Positions 1-12,699 of a stretch of 64,000 nucleotides of DNA are shown here, piece by piece. The stretch is from assembly GCA_019722365.1 (NCBI GenBank), contig JADFUC010001205.1, positions 62,001 to 126,000 of the forward strand, given 5' to 3'. Made by a program: the position numbers and the translations under genes. The notes beneath the pieces are model-generated. The model was given only the letters and a program-made list of their open reading frames with translations. It ran no database searches and was not told where the DNA came from. The first letter of the stretch is position 1. Each line of letters starts with the position of its first letter. Origin of the DNA: Lithospermum erythrorhizon. Its lineage: Eukaryota; Streptophyta; Magnoliopsida; Boraginales; Boraginaceae.

Positions 1-1340
1 TAGTAAACTGCATAAGGCTCGATTGGTTGTCAAAGGATTTCAACAAAGGAAGGTATTGACTACACTGAAATATTCTCACCAGAGTCAAACTAGTGACAAT
101 CGCAACAATTCTTGGATTGCAGTGCGGATAATCTCGCGACCTTCAGATGGATGTAAAAACTGCATTTTTACATGGTGACCTGGATGAAGAAATATTCATG
201 AATCAACCTCAACGTTTTGAGGTTAAAGGGAAAGAATATTTGGTCTGCAAACTTCGGAAGAGCTTGTATGGCTTGAAACAAGCTCCAAGGTAGTGGAACA
301 TAACCTTCGATAATTTTATGAAGAAGCCGGGTTAAGTAGACGCGAGACCAATCACTACCGTTACACGAGGAGGCTCAAAAGACTATGTTATTCTACTCCT
401 TTATGTGGATGATATGTTGATAGTGGGAGCTGATTTGCATAAGATAAATATGTTAGAAGAAAGAGTTATCAGTAGAATTTGTAATGAAAGACCTAGGTGA
501 TGCAAAACAAATTCTGAGGATGAGAATAATCGTGAGATCGGTTCTTCGAGATCGACACAGAAATAATACCGGCATGTAATCAGCCGGGTTCAACATGCTG
601 ATGCAAACCGGTAAGTACCTGATAGTCAAGCCATTTTCAATTATATGTGAACACCAGACTGAGGATGATTTAGCATATATGGATATGTGCCTTATGCTTC
701 TCGCACAGGTAGTCTTATGTATGCAACGTGCGCACTAGACTTATATTGCACACATGCAGTGGGAGTTGTTAGTAGATATATGTCCAACCCAGGAAGAGAA
801 CATTGGGAAGCTGTAAAGTGGATCTTAAGATACTTGAATGGTAGTGCTGAAAAGGCTTTGTGTTTCCAAAAATCTGATAAGGGGTTGATGGGATATGTAG
901 ATGCTGACAATGGTGGTGATGTTGATAGTAGAAAATCTACTAGTGGATATGTGTTCACGTTTGGAGGTACTGCTATTAGCTGGAGATCAAAGTTGCAATC
1001 TATAGTAGCATTGTCAAGTTGTGAAGCTGAGTATGTTGCTATGGCTGAAGCTGTGAAGGAGATGATATGGTTGCAAACTTTTCTGAAAGAGCTGAATCTT
1101 GAGCATGGTAGTAATACATTGTACTGTGATAGTCAGAGTGCTATTTATCTGGCGAAAAATCCCGGATTTCATGCTGTAACCAAGCATATGGGTGACTAAG
1201 GTACCATTTTATACTTGGCCTCAGATTGAAAATGAAGTTCTAAAGCTTCGAAGATTTCAGGGATCAAATCCAAATTTATATGTTTACGGTTGCAGAACAA
1301 GGAGAAACTTAAGTTGTGTTCAACTTCAATTAACCTTCAG
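1..1340 (+). pseudogene. Copia retrotransposon pol, 3' part (RT and RNase H)
   Basis: Remnant of a Ty1/Copia polyprotein; its 5' part lies outside the window. Translating across frames gives the RT core: LVVKGFQQ near 20, [19 protein letters not shown] near 143-200, LYGLKQAPR near 266-290, then the catalytic YVDD at 402-413. Position 291-293 is TAG where Copia RTs have Gln (APRQW), so the frame is dead. RNase H is open over 687-1198: SLMYATCALD, the DSRKSTSGYVF box, SSCEAEYVAM, LYCDSQSAIYLAKNP and TKHM. After one more frameshift the usual tail follows (IENEVLKL, then a KLKLCST-like end near 1330). The sequence shows family and domain order clearly. It cannot make a working reverse transcriptase: several frameshifts and the stop at 291 break it. 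Confidence 0.93.
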
Positions 1341-1379
1341 AGCGAATAATCTAAAGTGGGTCATAGAATGTGCCTAAGA

Positions 1380-1870
1380 CGGTGATCCGAAATGTCTTCG
1401 CCGAGACACATGTCAATAAATTTTTTTCATGCCATCGTCAGGACTTCCATCGCGGAGTGGCGGTCACGATGAAGCCGTTGGCTTTCTCGAGTTGAATATT
1501 GCCGTGACTCCCCATCTCGGTGCATAGTCATGATAGCAGTCACGACGACAGCTAAGAACGTGAGAATTTCGAGATGTGTTTTAGACTCTAAAGTTACCTA
1601 TTTCGAGTCAAGTTAGGTTAGAAGTTTTCTATATATATAGAGTATGCTTATATGTTTTGTATCACAAAATTAACATACAAAACAATCTTGGGAGAGAATA
1701 TTATTGAATCATCATCAATAATATCAGGAGCCTCATATCGGTGAATACCAAGCTTATAAAAGACATTATTCAATTGAGTGTTCTACCTTGATAGGTAATT
1801 GTAACAATCTTTCGGTTTGGTTTTTAGTGGATTTATGCAGCAGCAACATGACGTACCTTTCACATTAGGG
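1380..1870 (+). mobile_element. Likely 3' LTR of the preceding Copia element
   Basis: This stretch follows the Copia pol end directly and has the make-up of a plant Copia LTR: a TATA-like run (CTATATATATAGAG, about 1629-1642), a pyrimidine/A-rich transcribed part, and a tail near 1780-1865 reading like the R-U5 end of Tnt1-type elements. The 5' LTR is not in the window, so the ends cannot be set by comparison. The assignment rests on position and composition. Confidence 0.5.
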
Positions 1871-1939
1871 GGAACCTGTATAAATTTATGTGTCGTTTAT
1901 TTAACATTGATTGCTTAGGTTTGGTGATTAGTTTAGACA

Positions 1940-2950
1940 TATAATCACAACATATCATGCACTACTTCTCTGAACTACTTAAGCATCATAGCAGGAATGG
2001 TGAGTTTGTGTATCACTCTAGATGTAGTAACATTGGCTTGGTAAATATCAATTTTGCAGATGACTTATTCATTATGTGTGGTGCAACTGAGGGCTCAATG
2101 AGGATAGTGAAAAAGGTGTTGGGAGTTTTTGGTGATTGCTCTGGACTCAAAAGAGCTCCTGTTACTTTGATGGTCTCAATGATGCAACTGAAATGAGATT
2201 GAGTAGCATGTTAGGCATTCCCACTGCTACATTGCCTATCAGATACTTAGGTATACCACTCACAACTAAGCAAATGAGTGTAGCAGATTGTAGAATGCTA
2301 GTGGAGGAAGTTAAAAACAAGATTCATGGATGGAGTGGGAAGAGTTTGAGTTTTTCTGGTGTTTGCAATTATTGGTACCAAACTACCTTCATACCAAAGC
2401 AGATAATTAAATAAATTAAGGGATTGATGAAGAGATACTTATGGAAGGGATCAGTAGATGGAAAATATCTTCCAAAGTGTTATGGAAGCAAGCAACCCTA
2501 AAAAAGGAGGAAGGAGGCTTGGACATTAAGAGTATTCAAACATGAAACATTGCATACATGGCAAAATATATTTGGAATTTGTGCCGTGGGAAGGAAGTTC
2601 TTTGGATAAAATGGATAAACATCTTCAGACTAAAATGGCAAAATTTTGGGAGTAAAGGAGATGAGTGTAGACTATTGGGTATGAGGAAAATGCTGACATT
2701 GAGAGATATGCTTAAGGCCCATGTATGCTACAAAGTTGAGAATGGAGAATCAGTGAATTGCTTGCATGACAAATGGAGTGTCAATGACAGAATGATGGAT
2801 GTTTTGAGTAGTGTTGACATTAGTGCTCTAAACATGTTGCCTATGGAGACAGTTGCAGCTTTCATCAGGAAAGTTAGATGGCCCAAAGGTAGAAGATATA
2901 CAGATAGCATACAGATTTGCAAAAATAGCTTGCCGCAAATACAGATTTAA
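1940..2950 (+). pseudogene. L1-type LINE reverse transcriptase, C-terminal fragment
   Basis: Remnant of a plant non-LTR retrotransposon ORF2, open in three overlapping frames. The catalytic box is INFADDLFIMC near 2049-2080, followed by a thumb-like helix (MRIVKKVLGVFGDCSGLK), then RYLGIPLTTKQMS and WSGKSLSFSG near 2240-2360. After a stop at about 2412 come YIWNLCRGKEVLWIKWIN and LRDMLKAH, the region before the zf-RVT domain. Endonuclease and N-terminal RT are missing, fitting 5' truncation. Frameshifts near 2150 and 2400 make it non-functional. It abuts the Copia LTR-like DNA on its left; no poly(A) tail or target duplication could be set. Confidence 0.9.
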
Positions 2951-4830
2951 TCTCCTATATAATATGGAATTATAAAATATATCACATAAATGAAAGATCA
3001 TAAAGATGGAATTTTTGAAATTATATATTTAGAGTATATGATTAAATGTGAATAATAGCTTATACTAATAATGGGCAATCATTGATCAAAATTAAATGTT
3101 TAGAATAAACTTATTTATTAGAAATTTCATAACAAGATTTACTTAAATCAATAACAAATAAAAGTACTCTCACATTATATATTACTAGTGCATTAGTTAA
3201 ACATAAATGTATATGTTTACTAATTCACTATCGTATTTTAGAAATACAATAAGTACATTTGAATAGTTCAAATGAATGAGAGTTGGCTTAAGTGAATATT
3301 TAATATTCTTTAAAATATTAAAGAAGTATGTTACTAGATGAACTAGGATTCACTCCACAATGTAGGATTACATATTCTCCTCGAGTTTAGCTCAAACCAA
3401 TCGAATGTATATAGTCAACCAATCACCATCAAGAACGCCACATTAGATGATATGGAATTGTTCCATAATAGGCAACGATTTTATAAAACTTTCTCGCCTC
3501 AAGTCAAACAAATTTTGACAAACTATAAGACATGAACTTCTTGTTACTACAATGGTAATCCTAATAAAAGGTGATACTTTTAAGGATATAACCATGAACA
3601 ACAATGATGATTTATGATTTGTATGATCTGAAGATAGTTTAAATATTCTAAATACAGATTTGGATATTAACATATTTACTCTAAGATAACTAGTTTATCA
3701 AGGAATAATTAACTATCATAACACACATGATTAATCAAATGGAAATGTCCATGTTTATAGTATTCGACTGACAAACAGAATTTATGCAAGTCAATGTGAT
3801 TCTTGTACTGGAGAAATTCTCATTAATCATAATGTCTTAGATCATTCGGATCTACAATAGTTGATATATAGATAAGTTAATGAACAGTTCAAATAGTTTG
3901 AATTCATTAATAGACACTAGTGTTCTTGTATAGACAAGAAGACTAGTGGGAGCTATATAGCATATGCATTTTAGTATGTGAAAGACACACTAATCATAGA
4001 GAATAACACAACTACACAAAATTAGATTGTGTATTGAGTCTCTCTATAAAAGATCAGGGAATGACTCGAATCTTTCTAGAATTCATAGAGATCCAATTAA
4101 AATGAACTCAACAAGTTGAGTTATGCTTATATTGATAAGCCATTGAACAGAGATCCAAGATGAATACCTTAAAGAAAATCTTTCCAAGGGATACAACTTT
4201 TTGTCCTACTACAAAGTCAGGCCGATGGAAAGCAAGAGCAATGAAAAGGGGGTTATATTTGTATCATAACTAAATATAAGTAGAGTTGTGAACATGTTGT
4301 TAAAGTAAATGCTACACAACAAAATGACTACGTAATACGTATTCCCGAGTACACTTACAACCTGAGAAGTTATGAATAAGAAGCAAGTTGGATTATAGCT
4401 CTAACAGTAATCTCGAAAGTTTCGCTTTAGTTTGATATCTCTAGTAGCTATCAAGCTAAAGAATCAAGATTCATTGGACCGCCGAGTATGTACTCAGATA
4501 ATGATACTTCCTTCAATAGTTGAAAATAGAAGTGCATATGTGCATAAAGTTGAGAACAAAGAACAACATTTGACTAGACACCCAGCTAATCAACCACACT
4601 AGTATAAGCATATTAAGAAGAAGTAATGTTCTTCTCTCGATGCTTAAGTGGTGCTAGATTTAGTGGGAGCTAGCCCTTCGTCTAAATGTTATATACATGT
4701 TGAAAATCAGAGCATTTTGATTTCTATAATTATGCTCACGCAACAATTATCAGAATAATCATTTACTAGTTTTAGTTAAACGAGATTACTCAAACTAAGT
4801 GTTCAATAAATAGTAATTATAATTACTGTG
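2951..4830. other. AT-rich stretch without a supported gene
   Basis: I see no coding region here. Two short sites resemble Copia polypurine tracts (AGTGGGAGCT at about 3944 and 4659), so part may be decayed retroelement, but no protein motif survives in any frame. Confidence 0.4.
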
Positions 4831-5770
4831 TCGGAACTCACGATAATATCGTGGGTTATGCCAAATCGCTAGATCCCACGCATAACCGATATAATAATCA
4901 TAATGGTCAATTATATTATTATACCTGGGCCAATATTATCTAAGCCCGTGGCTGTCACACACATGTCAATGATGTCAGTTATATTCCATGTATGGAATTA
5001 AATCAAGATTGGAAATAAATCGAGTTGATTGAATCAACGATGTCATTGGCACCTAGAGTTTTACATTGATAATGTAAAATACAATTGACAAAAACCGAAT
5101 CAATTAAATGGATATTTCAATTGACTGTTTAATCTAGGGAAGTTTATAACTTGTTAAGTTACTTACTCGTTTAGTAATAAGAAGTTAACGGCTTAACGAG
5201 TTAACTATTTATCCAACGAAGCCTATTCGACCGAAACTAAAGTGACTGGTATAAGGAAAAAAGATAAAATGAAAACCTAAGAATTTTATTTCATCCTCTC
5301 CCCTAAAAAGATTTCTCCTCTCCTCTCCCTTTGTTTTTGAGTCAAAAGCTTACCAAATTTTGTCCAATTGCTCAGATTCTAACAAGTCCAATCACGGATT
5401 CAATCGCTTTTGGTGCGTGACTCAATCGAGGCATTTACTCTGAAAAGCCGAGGATTTAACGGAGGATTCGGGAGATTGAAAGTTCATCATTTCGCCGCTT
5501 TTGTGTAACTACTGTGATTCATAATGCAGTATGAATTTCATTGAATATGTTTTTCGTAATTCGTTATTATACATTTATTCGATCTTGGTTGCATTTATTT
5601 ATTTTGTTATGAACAAGTTGCATAATTTTTCAACAATACAACCATTGTATGACAATGTTTTGAATTTGAGCTTCCAGATTCAAATTCACACGATTGCTTC
5701 TAGACAACGATTTAGAGTATATGTAAATATACACTTCAAGCATTATAAGTAACAAACCTTGCTGGATCTC
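4831..5770 (+). mobile_element. Possible degraded LTR or leader of a retroelement
   Basis: The stretch begins TGTCGGAACTCACGATAAT, loosely like the start of the LTR at 6500 (TGTTGGAAATATGAGATAAT). It then has a CT-rich transcribed-looking part (about 5292-5330) and a T/A-rich end. No matching primer-binding site was found. It may be the 5' LTR of a short non-autonomous element whose 3' LTR starts at 6500, but similarity is weak over the rest of the length. Confidence 0.25.
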
Positions 5771-5956
5771 CACCGCAATCTAATGTTATTCTAGAGAGGT
5801 TTTGGATACATGATCCAAACAAGAAAACCTCTAAGAAGCCATGAAAAACAACCATATTGCCTCGTCCCTAGTCAGGTGTTGATTGAATGGAATCAAACAC
5901 CAAACGACTAGTATGTGCTTGATTGTGTTGATCATTTTCTTGGATAAAAAAAGAGC

Positions 5957-6283
5957 ATGGATACTCTTATCAATCACATAGGTTTACGAGCTTTGAAACA
6001 GTTTTGGAGTCGAGTATCAACTATGACCACTGCGAGTAACTTGAAAGATAAATTTTCCTGGTGTCCCAAGAAGATTCTCACAGAGCTTATGTTAATGATG
6101 ATTCTAAGACCTCGAGTAATGTGGCTCTCATGGATAATCGAGAAATGTACTTTCGTGGATGTTACACGTTTCTGCAACAAAGAGGATTATAACGGCATGA
6201 GATCGGGTATACTACAAAAGTATAAATGGGAACCTATGTACAATGGGGATCTATATAACCGGATAAATCGGGTAGGATTGTAA
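5957..6283 (+). other. Unrecognised open frame between the LTR-like blocks
   Basis: A 108-codon open frame with no family I recognise; its composition (many W, M, R) does not argue for a conserved enzyme. It lies between the LTR-like block and the polypurine tract at 6486-6499, so if it means anything it is internal DNA of the same retroelement. I do not claim a product. Confidence 0.15.
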
Positions 6284-6485
6284 TCTTGGGGAGTTAAGGG
6301 TGAGTTGGTGATGCACGCCTATGAGCCGATATCACATTAACCTTTCCATTACCAAGGAAACTACGGGCGCAAGATCAGAGTTTGGTGACACATATCTTAC
6401 CTTAGCTTGACTGCTGGAAAGCATGTATCGAAGGAATCATTGATGAGGTATCATAAACCGTTTGATACTATATCATAAATCGTCC

Positions 6486-7326
6486 AAGGGCAAGTGGGAG
6501 TGTTGGAAATATGAGATAATCGATCTCATAAAATGCCCGTTGAACAATTTAGATTGATCAACCGATTTAAACATTCAATATATATTAATTGTTAGACAAT
6601 TAGTATTTTAGGATTTTCTATATTGATATTAGGGGTCACGATGGCTTACTAGGGTCCGCCAGGATCTATATATTAATATAATATTTTGTTATTATTATTT
6701 AACATATTACTTTGGCCAATTTGTCCTAAGAGGTCACACAATAAACAAGAATCCGAATCTATAATAATTGTATTATAACTTCCGGTTTAAAGTGAAACAT
6801 GGTGAAATATTCGGGACCTAAAATCAATCCTCGATATGGGATATGGCGGCTAGGGGGTTTTGATAGGGATAGGGTTTGAGGAGATTTTATCTCCTCAAAA
6901 CTCTTTCTCTATCTCTGAGATAGATATGATAGAGTTTTCAATGAATAAAAGAAATTTTTATTCTCCTAAGAACTCTCATTCGGTTAGGTGTTGTAGTTAT
7001 AGGAATTGAAGTTTGTTGGAGAGATTTTATCTCCTTAAACTCCTTTAACAAATTTGTCTATATAAAGATCTTCAACCCTCATTATTTCATGCTCATGATT
7101 TTGCTCAAGAAGTAACCTCTCCACTCTCTATTCTCGCCGCCCTCCTCCCTTTGGAAAGAATTATTTTCTCTTCCACTTATTGCTCGCTTTCGCTTAATCG
7201 CTTCTAGTAAACACACGGAGGAGTTCGGGTCAATTATCGTATTGATACTCTTGGAGATACCCTTCTTTGGGTATATGAGTTCATCCGTTTCCCGCGCCAT
7301 TAAAATATTTCAAAAGAAAGGTACAC
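6486..7326 (+). mobile_element. Copia polypurine tract and 3' LTR (or solo LTR)
   Basis: GGGCAAGTGGGAG at about 6488-6500 is the typical plant Copia polypurine tract that precedes the LTR start TGTTGGAAATATG (6500 onward). Downstream is LTR-like: a TATA box in GTCTATATAAAGATC near 7052, a short transcribed part with CT-rich tracts, and an end near 7326 at GGTACACA. Two internal copies of a GAGATTTTATCTCCT box sit near 6881 and 7021. The right end is estimated, as no confident second LTR is present. Confidence 0.6.
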
Positions 7327-9342
7327 ACTTGTAATTCATGACGATGGCTTTTTTTTGCTAATCCGTAACATCCGGAATTAACATTCGATTAGTTTAAAAC
7401 TAGTTAGATATGAATATAAACACCAAATGCTTATGATCTTGCTATATTTTGAGCGCAAGCTAATTGTACATACATTTGTATTTTTGTTTGCTATGATAAT
7501 AAAAACCAAAATTTGAAAGAAAAAAAATGAAGTACCCAATTCTAAATTTTGGAGTATAGTATAAGTACTTCCTATTAGAGCACATACACAATCAAGAGTT
7601 CTTATAAATTCCTTCTTCCTTCATTTTAAATTTTGGTTATACATGATGTACTTTTTTGCAAAAAATCAAATGACTTGCCCTTTAGTTGACCTACAATTCA
7701 TAAAGTTTTTTAATAGCTTTACATAGACAAGATAATAATTATTCAAATATATGATAAATGGGGTGAATATATTATTTAAAGGTTTATTTTCTACCCAGAA
7801 TCAAACAAAAAAATGATCATAAAAGCGATCAAGGGGATAATGAATACTAATTATAAGTCATTCAAAAAGTATATATAATAATTGACTCAATCTAATAATA
7901 ATAATTTTTATTATTAAGATATAAGTAATAAGCAGCCGTATCTTAATTTCATGATACCAAATGAGTCAAATATGAGGACGGACGATGAAAATATGTTCAA
8001 ATGATGTGAAATAGTTAAGTGAATGTTTTTAATTGCTGATATAGTGCCAAGTGGTATGATCGTGGTGTAAATTTCGTCAAGTAGCGATATCAGAATTCAT
8101 CTAATTTTCGACATATTATATATGTTGGCATATGAGTTCCCTGAAAGTAATAAATTAAATATTAAAGTTATGCAATTCATTCCTTTAAAATAGTTGATTG
8201 TATGACTTTATATGTAATTATTTTATTCCTTAATAAAAAATGTGTAGAATAATCAAATATTAATAGTATTATAAAACGAGAAACTATGTAATATCTTAAA
8301 TAAAATATTAATGCTATGAAGTTTGAATTGTAGAAGTCCTTTAAAATGGATGAAACCTTTATGTTTGTTTGTGAGTTAAAATTTTCCATGAAGCTATACG
8401 TAAATTAAAAGGTTGACGAGGTTACCTAAATTAAAGGGGGAGGAAGTACGGACGTCAACTAAAGCAAAGACATGTATGGCAGAGCCCATTGACGAAAAAG
8501 GGTTGCGCATGCGCTCTTATTTTTAGGAAGTACGGCCAGAGAAAGTACACTTCGCGGCTGAAACCGGCGTAAGTTTAGGAGTAACTAGAGTGGTTAATGA
8601 GTCGAGCTCAACCGAGCACCTAAGATCGGCTCGGGTTTGGCTCGATTCGTCTATATTACCGAGTTTCATGCTCAGGGCTCCGAGCCGGCTCGATAGCTCT
8701 AAGAGCATGACATACTACTTCATCCCTAAAAAGATTGTCACATTTTGCCTTTTTATGGTAAAAATATTAAAAACGCTAATGATTCGACAACATCCAAAAC
8801 TTTGCTTGAATCAAAATGTAGTAAATTAAAAGTAAAATATCAACAAACGTTACGTTACGATCTTGGTAAATTTAATTTTTATATGGAGGAATTGGACGAA
8901 GCTTCAAAAGATTTATGAAGCTCGCAATGCTAAATTGGTGGGAGATAATATCCGGTCAACTTCTTTGTGGGGTATAGAAAAGCAAAGAATGAGTCCAAGG
9001 TCAAAGTAGACAGTTAATCAGTTGAACACTTTAACCAAAGCCAAGCCAACACTATTACCCCTGAAGTGCATCACCTTCGCTAAAAGTCATGTATTGAAAT
9101 CACTAAAACGAAAAAAATTATATTTTTCAGATTTAAAGAAAAATAAATTATTCTTCTATAAAATTACGCACTGGCCCTATTCTACTCCCTAAATTTATAC
9201 TTCTATTATTTTTCAAAGATAAAGTGAATAATAGAAATCTCTTAAATAATATACATAAAATCAACTCTAAAATAGACAAATAGTTATTTTGAATGAATTT
9301 TAGAAAAATTTAGAAAATCTAATGGGAATGTTCTTAATCTTT
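7327..9342. other. AT-rich intergenic stretch
   Basis: No gene recognised. The only departure is a GC-rich patch at about 8540-8710 full of CGAGCTC / GGCTCG variants, which looks like the subterminal DNA of a small DNA transposon. Open frames crossing that patch on both strands are by-products of its composition. Confidence 0.4.
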
Positions 9343-9480
9343 CCCATAAAAAATGGAATATCCACCAAACACAAAAAGAAGAACATATTTAGCCTAATAT
9401 GACTCTTTTCCCATAAAGATGGAATACCCACCAAACACAAAAGAACATATTTAGCTCAATACGAGTCTTTCCCCATAAAG
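9343..9480. repeat. Tandem duplication, unit about 65 bp
   Basis: Two diverged copies lie end to end, each running CCCATAAA(G), ATGGAATA(T/C)CCACC, AAACACAAA, GAACATATTTAGC, then ACTC/GTCTTT. A third copy starts with CCCATAAAG at about 9472. It ends just where the GC-rich hAT 5' flank begins. Confidence 0.7.
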
Positions 9481-9650
9481 TTAAATACCTAGACGCGGCA
9501 AGTAGCCGAGCCTCAGCTGACTGCCTGTTAACTGCTGCCGCCCATCGCTCGTTGTTTCATCGTCCGCTTCGCTTACCACTTACTAATGGGCAAGCGGCAG
9601 AGGTTTCATAAAAAACATTCGCCCCAGACACGCTCGCTACGGATTCGGGT

Positions 9651-9870
9651 GGACGTCAATCGCTGCTCGCACACGTTTCGTTAGTGGTCTAATCCAATGG
9701 ACGCCCGCTAAATTAAACCGTACGCCTCTGGGTAAGGCATCTTAAATGGATTCCCTTTAGCCTTATTAGCGATGCCCGCTTTTCACCGGACGTCCTAGCA
9801 AATCAAGTTACGTAAACAACAATAAATGCTTTCAAAGAAGATATATCCGCGACACGGACGTCCGGTTCGT
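9651..9870 (+). repeat. Palindromic motif array, 5' of hAT transposase
   Basis: Variants of CGGACGTCCG occur at 9651 (GGACGTCAA), about 9699 (GGACGCCCG), 9788 (GGACGTCCT) and as the perfect palindrome at 9855-9864. They sit just before the TATA box. hAT transposases bind short repeated subterminal motifs, so a binding-site role is inferred. Confidence 0.6.
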
Positions 9871-9895
9871 AAAAAATAGTCAGTTTTTTTTCTCC

Positions 9896-9904
9896 TATAA
9901 ATAA
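9896..9904 (+). promoter_or_regulatory. TATA box of the hAT unit
   Basis: TATAAATAA lies 32 bp after the last perfect palindrome and before an A/C-rich leader that resembles a plant 5' UTR. It is the best candidate core promoter for the transposase pseudogene, about 350 bp upstream of its first ATG. Confidence 0.55.
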
Positions 9905-10250
9905 GGAAACTGTAACTTTCATTCATTACTCACATCAAATATCATCATTAATTCATATTACTTCAATTATACAAGCTAGTTCATTCCACACATTAAATAT
10001 ATCATACGGGTTCTTGTTTTACTACTTCAATTATAAACGTTTCTATATATTCATCTTGGAGAATAAATAATTTGATCAAGAATTTCCAAAGAATTAGCAT
10101 CATCATCTCTTCAATCGACATGAAGTTGCATTGAAAATTGGTACAATCTTTCCAGATTTACTCATATTTTATTATATTATTTGTTTACTTGGTATAATCT
10201 TTTGTTAGAATTTCAACTTATTTAGCATTGTAAGTTTTTTTTTTATTACA

Positions 10251-12549
10251 ATGGTTCTAAAAAAGAATCGAATCTTAGGAATTGGAGGTGGTGGAACTAT
10301 TAATCGACATATAAACCCCAACACAAACCCTCAATAGATTCCAAACTTTAGTCGTGTTGATAATTTTAATATAGATCTAGATGACGGTGATACCATGAGC
10401 TGAAGAAGTAGATTTTAGTCACGAAAAAGGCAAAAAATAAGGTAGGTGATGAAAACCCACATTCACTCAAGAATCATCCCCGAGCTAGCACTCGTAAAAG
10501 TTTAGTTCAAAGAAAGACATCATGGGTTTGGAAATACTTTTTGTGCCCGATCGAGAAAAATGAGAAAGCTACATGTATACTTTGTAAAACATATAGTTAT
10601 AAGACGTGGAGGGAAAATTGAACCGGACATTTTATTAGACATTCATGGGCGATCAAGTAAACTCGATGAAGATAGTGTTAAGCGATGTGAGGTTCTAAAC
10701 AACTATTAACCCTATGACCGCCAAAATTTTATTTATGATAAGTTAAATTATAGACTCAATCAATGAAATTTGTGGTAGGTAGTGCTTTGCCTTTCAATCA
10801 TTGTGAAAGCCGGAGATATAACATTGATTCAAGGAGCGGTCACCGCCGACGCAGATCCCTAGAAGCTCTATGAGAATTATTGCCTTAAATCATTTTTTTA
10901 AACCAAAAGATCTTCTTAATGTGTCAACTTTCTTCATCATTTTGGAATGTTTGTTTAACTAGTGATATTGCTAGTGATATTGCTACTTTTCGTGACTTTG
11001 ATATCATGTGTGTTACTTGTCATTGGATAGATGTTGATTGGACTCTTCAAAGGCGTATTATTTATTTCCGTAGTTAAACATGATAATATTCAAATAACCG
11101 ATGGAATATTGCAATGTTGTTTTGAATATCGATGTTTACATAAAGTTGGTTCTATTTCACTTGATAATGCATCGGCTAATAGCGTGTCTATCAAAACTCT
11201 TTAAATTAAAATGTAGCCTCTAATTTGAAGAACTATTTCATACCAGGTGTTTATCATGTTCTTCAACTAGTAGCTAAAGATGGAATTACTATCATTTGGG
11301 ATGAATTTATCAAGCCTATTAGAAATGGGGTTCCTATTAGAAATGGGGTTCATTTGATTGTTACTTCCCCAAATAAAAGAAAAGAGTACAAGGCATTGGT
11401 TTTGGCAAGTGGTAAAAAATATAGAAAATTATTGATGTAGAGATCAGATGAATTCTCTTACAATGATCTTCTTCTTGTTTCGCGGGTGCATATAAATATA
11501 GAGATGAGATTACATCATTTTATAATATTCACAAGCCTACTAACGAGAGCGTCATTATCCTAAGATCACCTATTCAAATTGGACCCATCGCTTAGAGTTG
11601 CTCCATTTTCTTGCACCTTTAAAGACCACACTAAAGCATTTTCAACTCAATATAGTCCCAATATTCATCAAGCTTTTGAATGTATTGTCGCAGCTGCATA
11701 TGCATGATAATAGGGATAAGTTTGTTGCTAGAGACATGATTCCTAATATGGAAGAGAAATTTTTGAAATATTATCTTCCCATTCCACATGCATATGCTAT
11801 CGGTGCAATAATGTGTCCAACCATTAAACTAGATATATTCTTTGCATGGATAGATTTATTTTATGAATGTTTGGAGCCTTTCAATCCTAGTTATTTTGTT
11901 AATTTCCCTAACAATGCATACAAAACACAAATTGAAGCATATTTATACAACAAGTATTCCAATTTTTTTAAAAATCATTCTCCAAGTAATAAAGTGCAAA
12001 GTAGTGGTACTACTTCTTATGGATTGTCATTATCTTCTAAAGTAAGGAGTAATCACCTTAAAAAAGCCATGAGTGAAAAATTTGCTTCATATACTTCTAC
12101 TCCATCTCAAGACTTAAATGAGTTGACTCAATACTTGAAAACACCTTTTGACATGAGCATGTACAATCATGAAAATTCAATTGATGTTCTCAAATGGTGA
12201 GAGAGCAAGGAAGGTATTTTTCCTATACTGAGTAAAATGGCTAAGGAAATTTTTGCAATTCCTATGTCTACGAGCAGCTAGTAAGTTTAGATTTAGTATG
12301 TCAAACTTCAATATACGCCTAAGGTCAAGACTCACTTCCACGGCAATAGAAGTTTGTGGCGCTCAAGGATTGACTGTGGCGGAAAAAGGATGCAAGATAA
12401 AGATGCACTTATGGAATTGCACTAAAAAGACATGTTTTATTAGACTCATGATTATTCTAATGTAAGATGATCAACCATTTAAATAGGAAGGAACGGAAGA
12501 TAACAACAATGATTTGCTCTATTCAGAAGATGAGTTAGATAAAAAATGA
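10251..12549 (+). pseudogene. hAT-family transposase (BED finger, dimerisation domain), decayed
   Basis: Domains in order across frames: MVLKKNRILG start at 10251; a BED zinc finger at about 10525-10600 (WVWKYFLCPIEKNEKATCIL then CK); an RNase H-like segment (CVTCHWIDVDWTLQRRIIYF near 11007-11070); the pre-C-terminal part in an open frame at 11598-12200 (RDMIPNMEEKFLKYYLPIPH); and the hAT dimerisation domain from about 12180 (WESKEG, then LSKMAKEIFAIPMST). An acidic tail (YSEDELDK) ends at TGA 12547-12549. Stops and frameshifts occur throughout, for example CAATAG near 10336, so no active transposase is made. The pieces match the transposase at 50653-52654 better than the one at 32731-35153. 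Confidence 0.88.
11317..11350 (+). repeat. 17-bp direct duplication inside the hAT frame
   Basis: The block CCTATTAGAAATGGGGTT occurs twice back to back, doubling the peptide PIRNGV without breaking the frame. It is probably a replication-slippage event in the dead copy. Confidence 0.8.
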
Positions 12550-12699
12550 ACTTGTACTTCTTTAATTTATTATGTTGATGATGTAAAATCCTGGCCCGCA
12601 CGACTATAAAATGTGAACGGCTTTATAAAAAAATAAGTTTATATTTTTATTTCATATTTTGGCGATTATCTTATTATAAAGCTTAACAAATGGTCAAAT

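Noticed and set aside
8590..8829. Open frames on both strands across the GGCTCG patch
   Set aside because: Open only because the repeat lacks stop codons; content is serine/arginine-rich noise.
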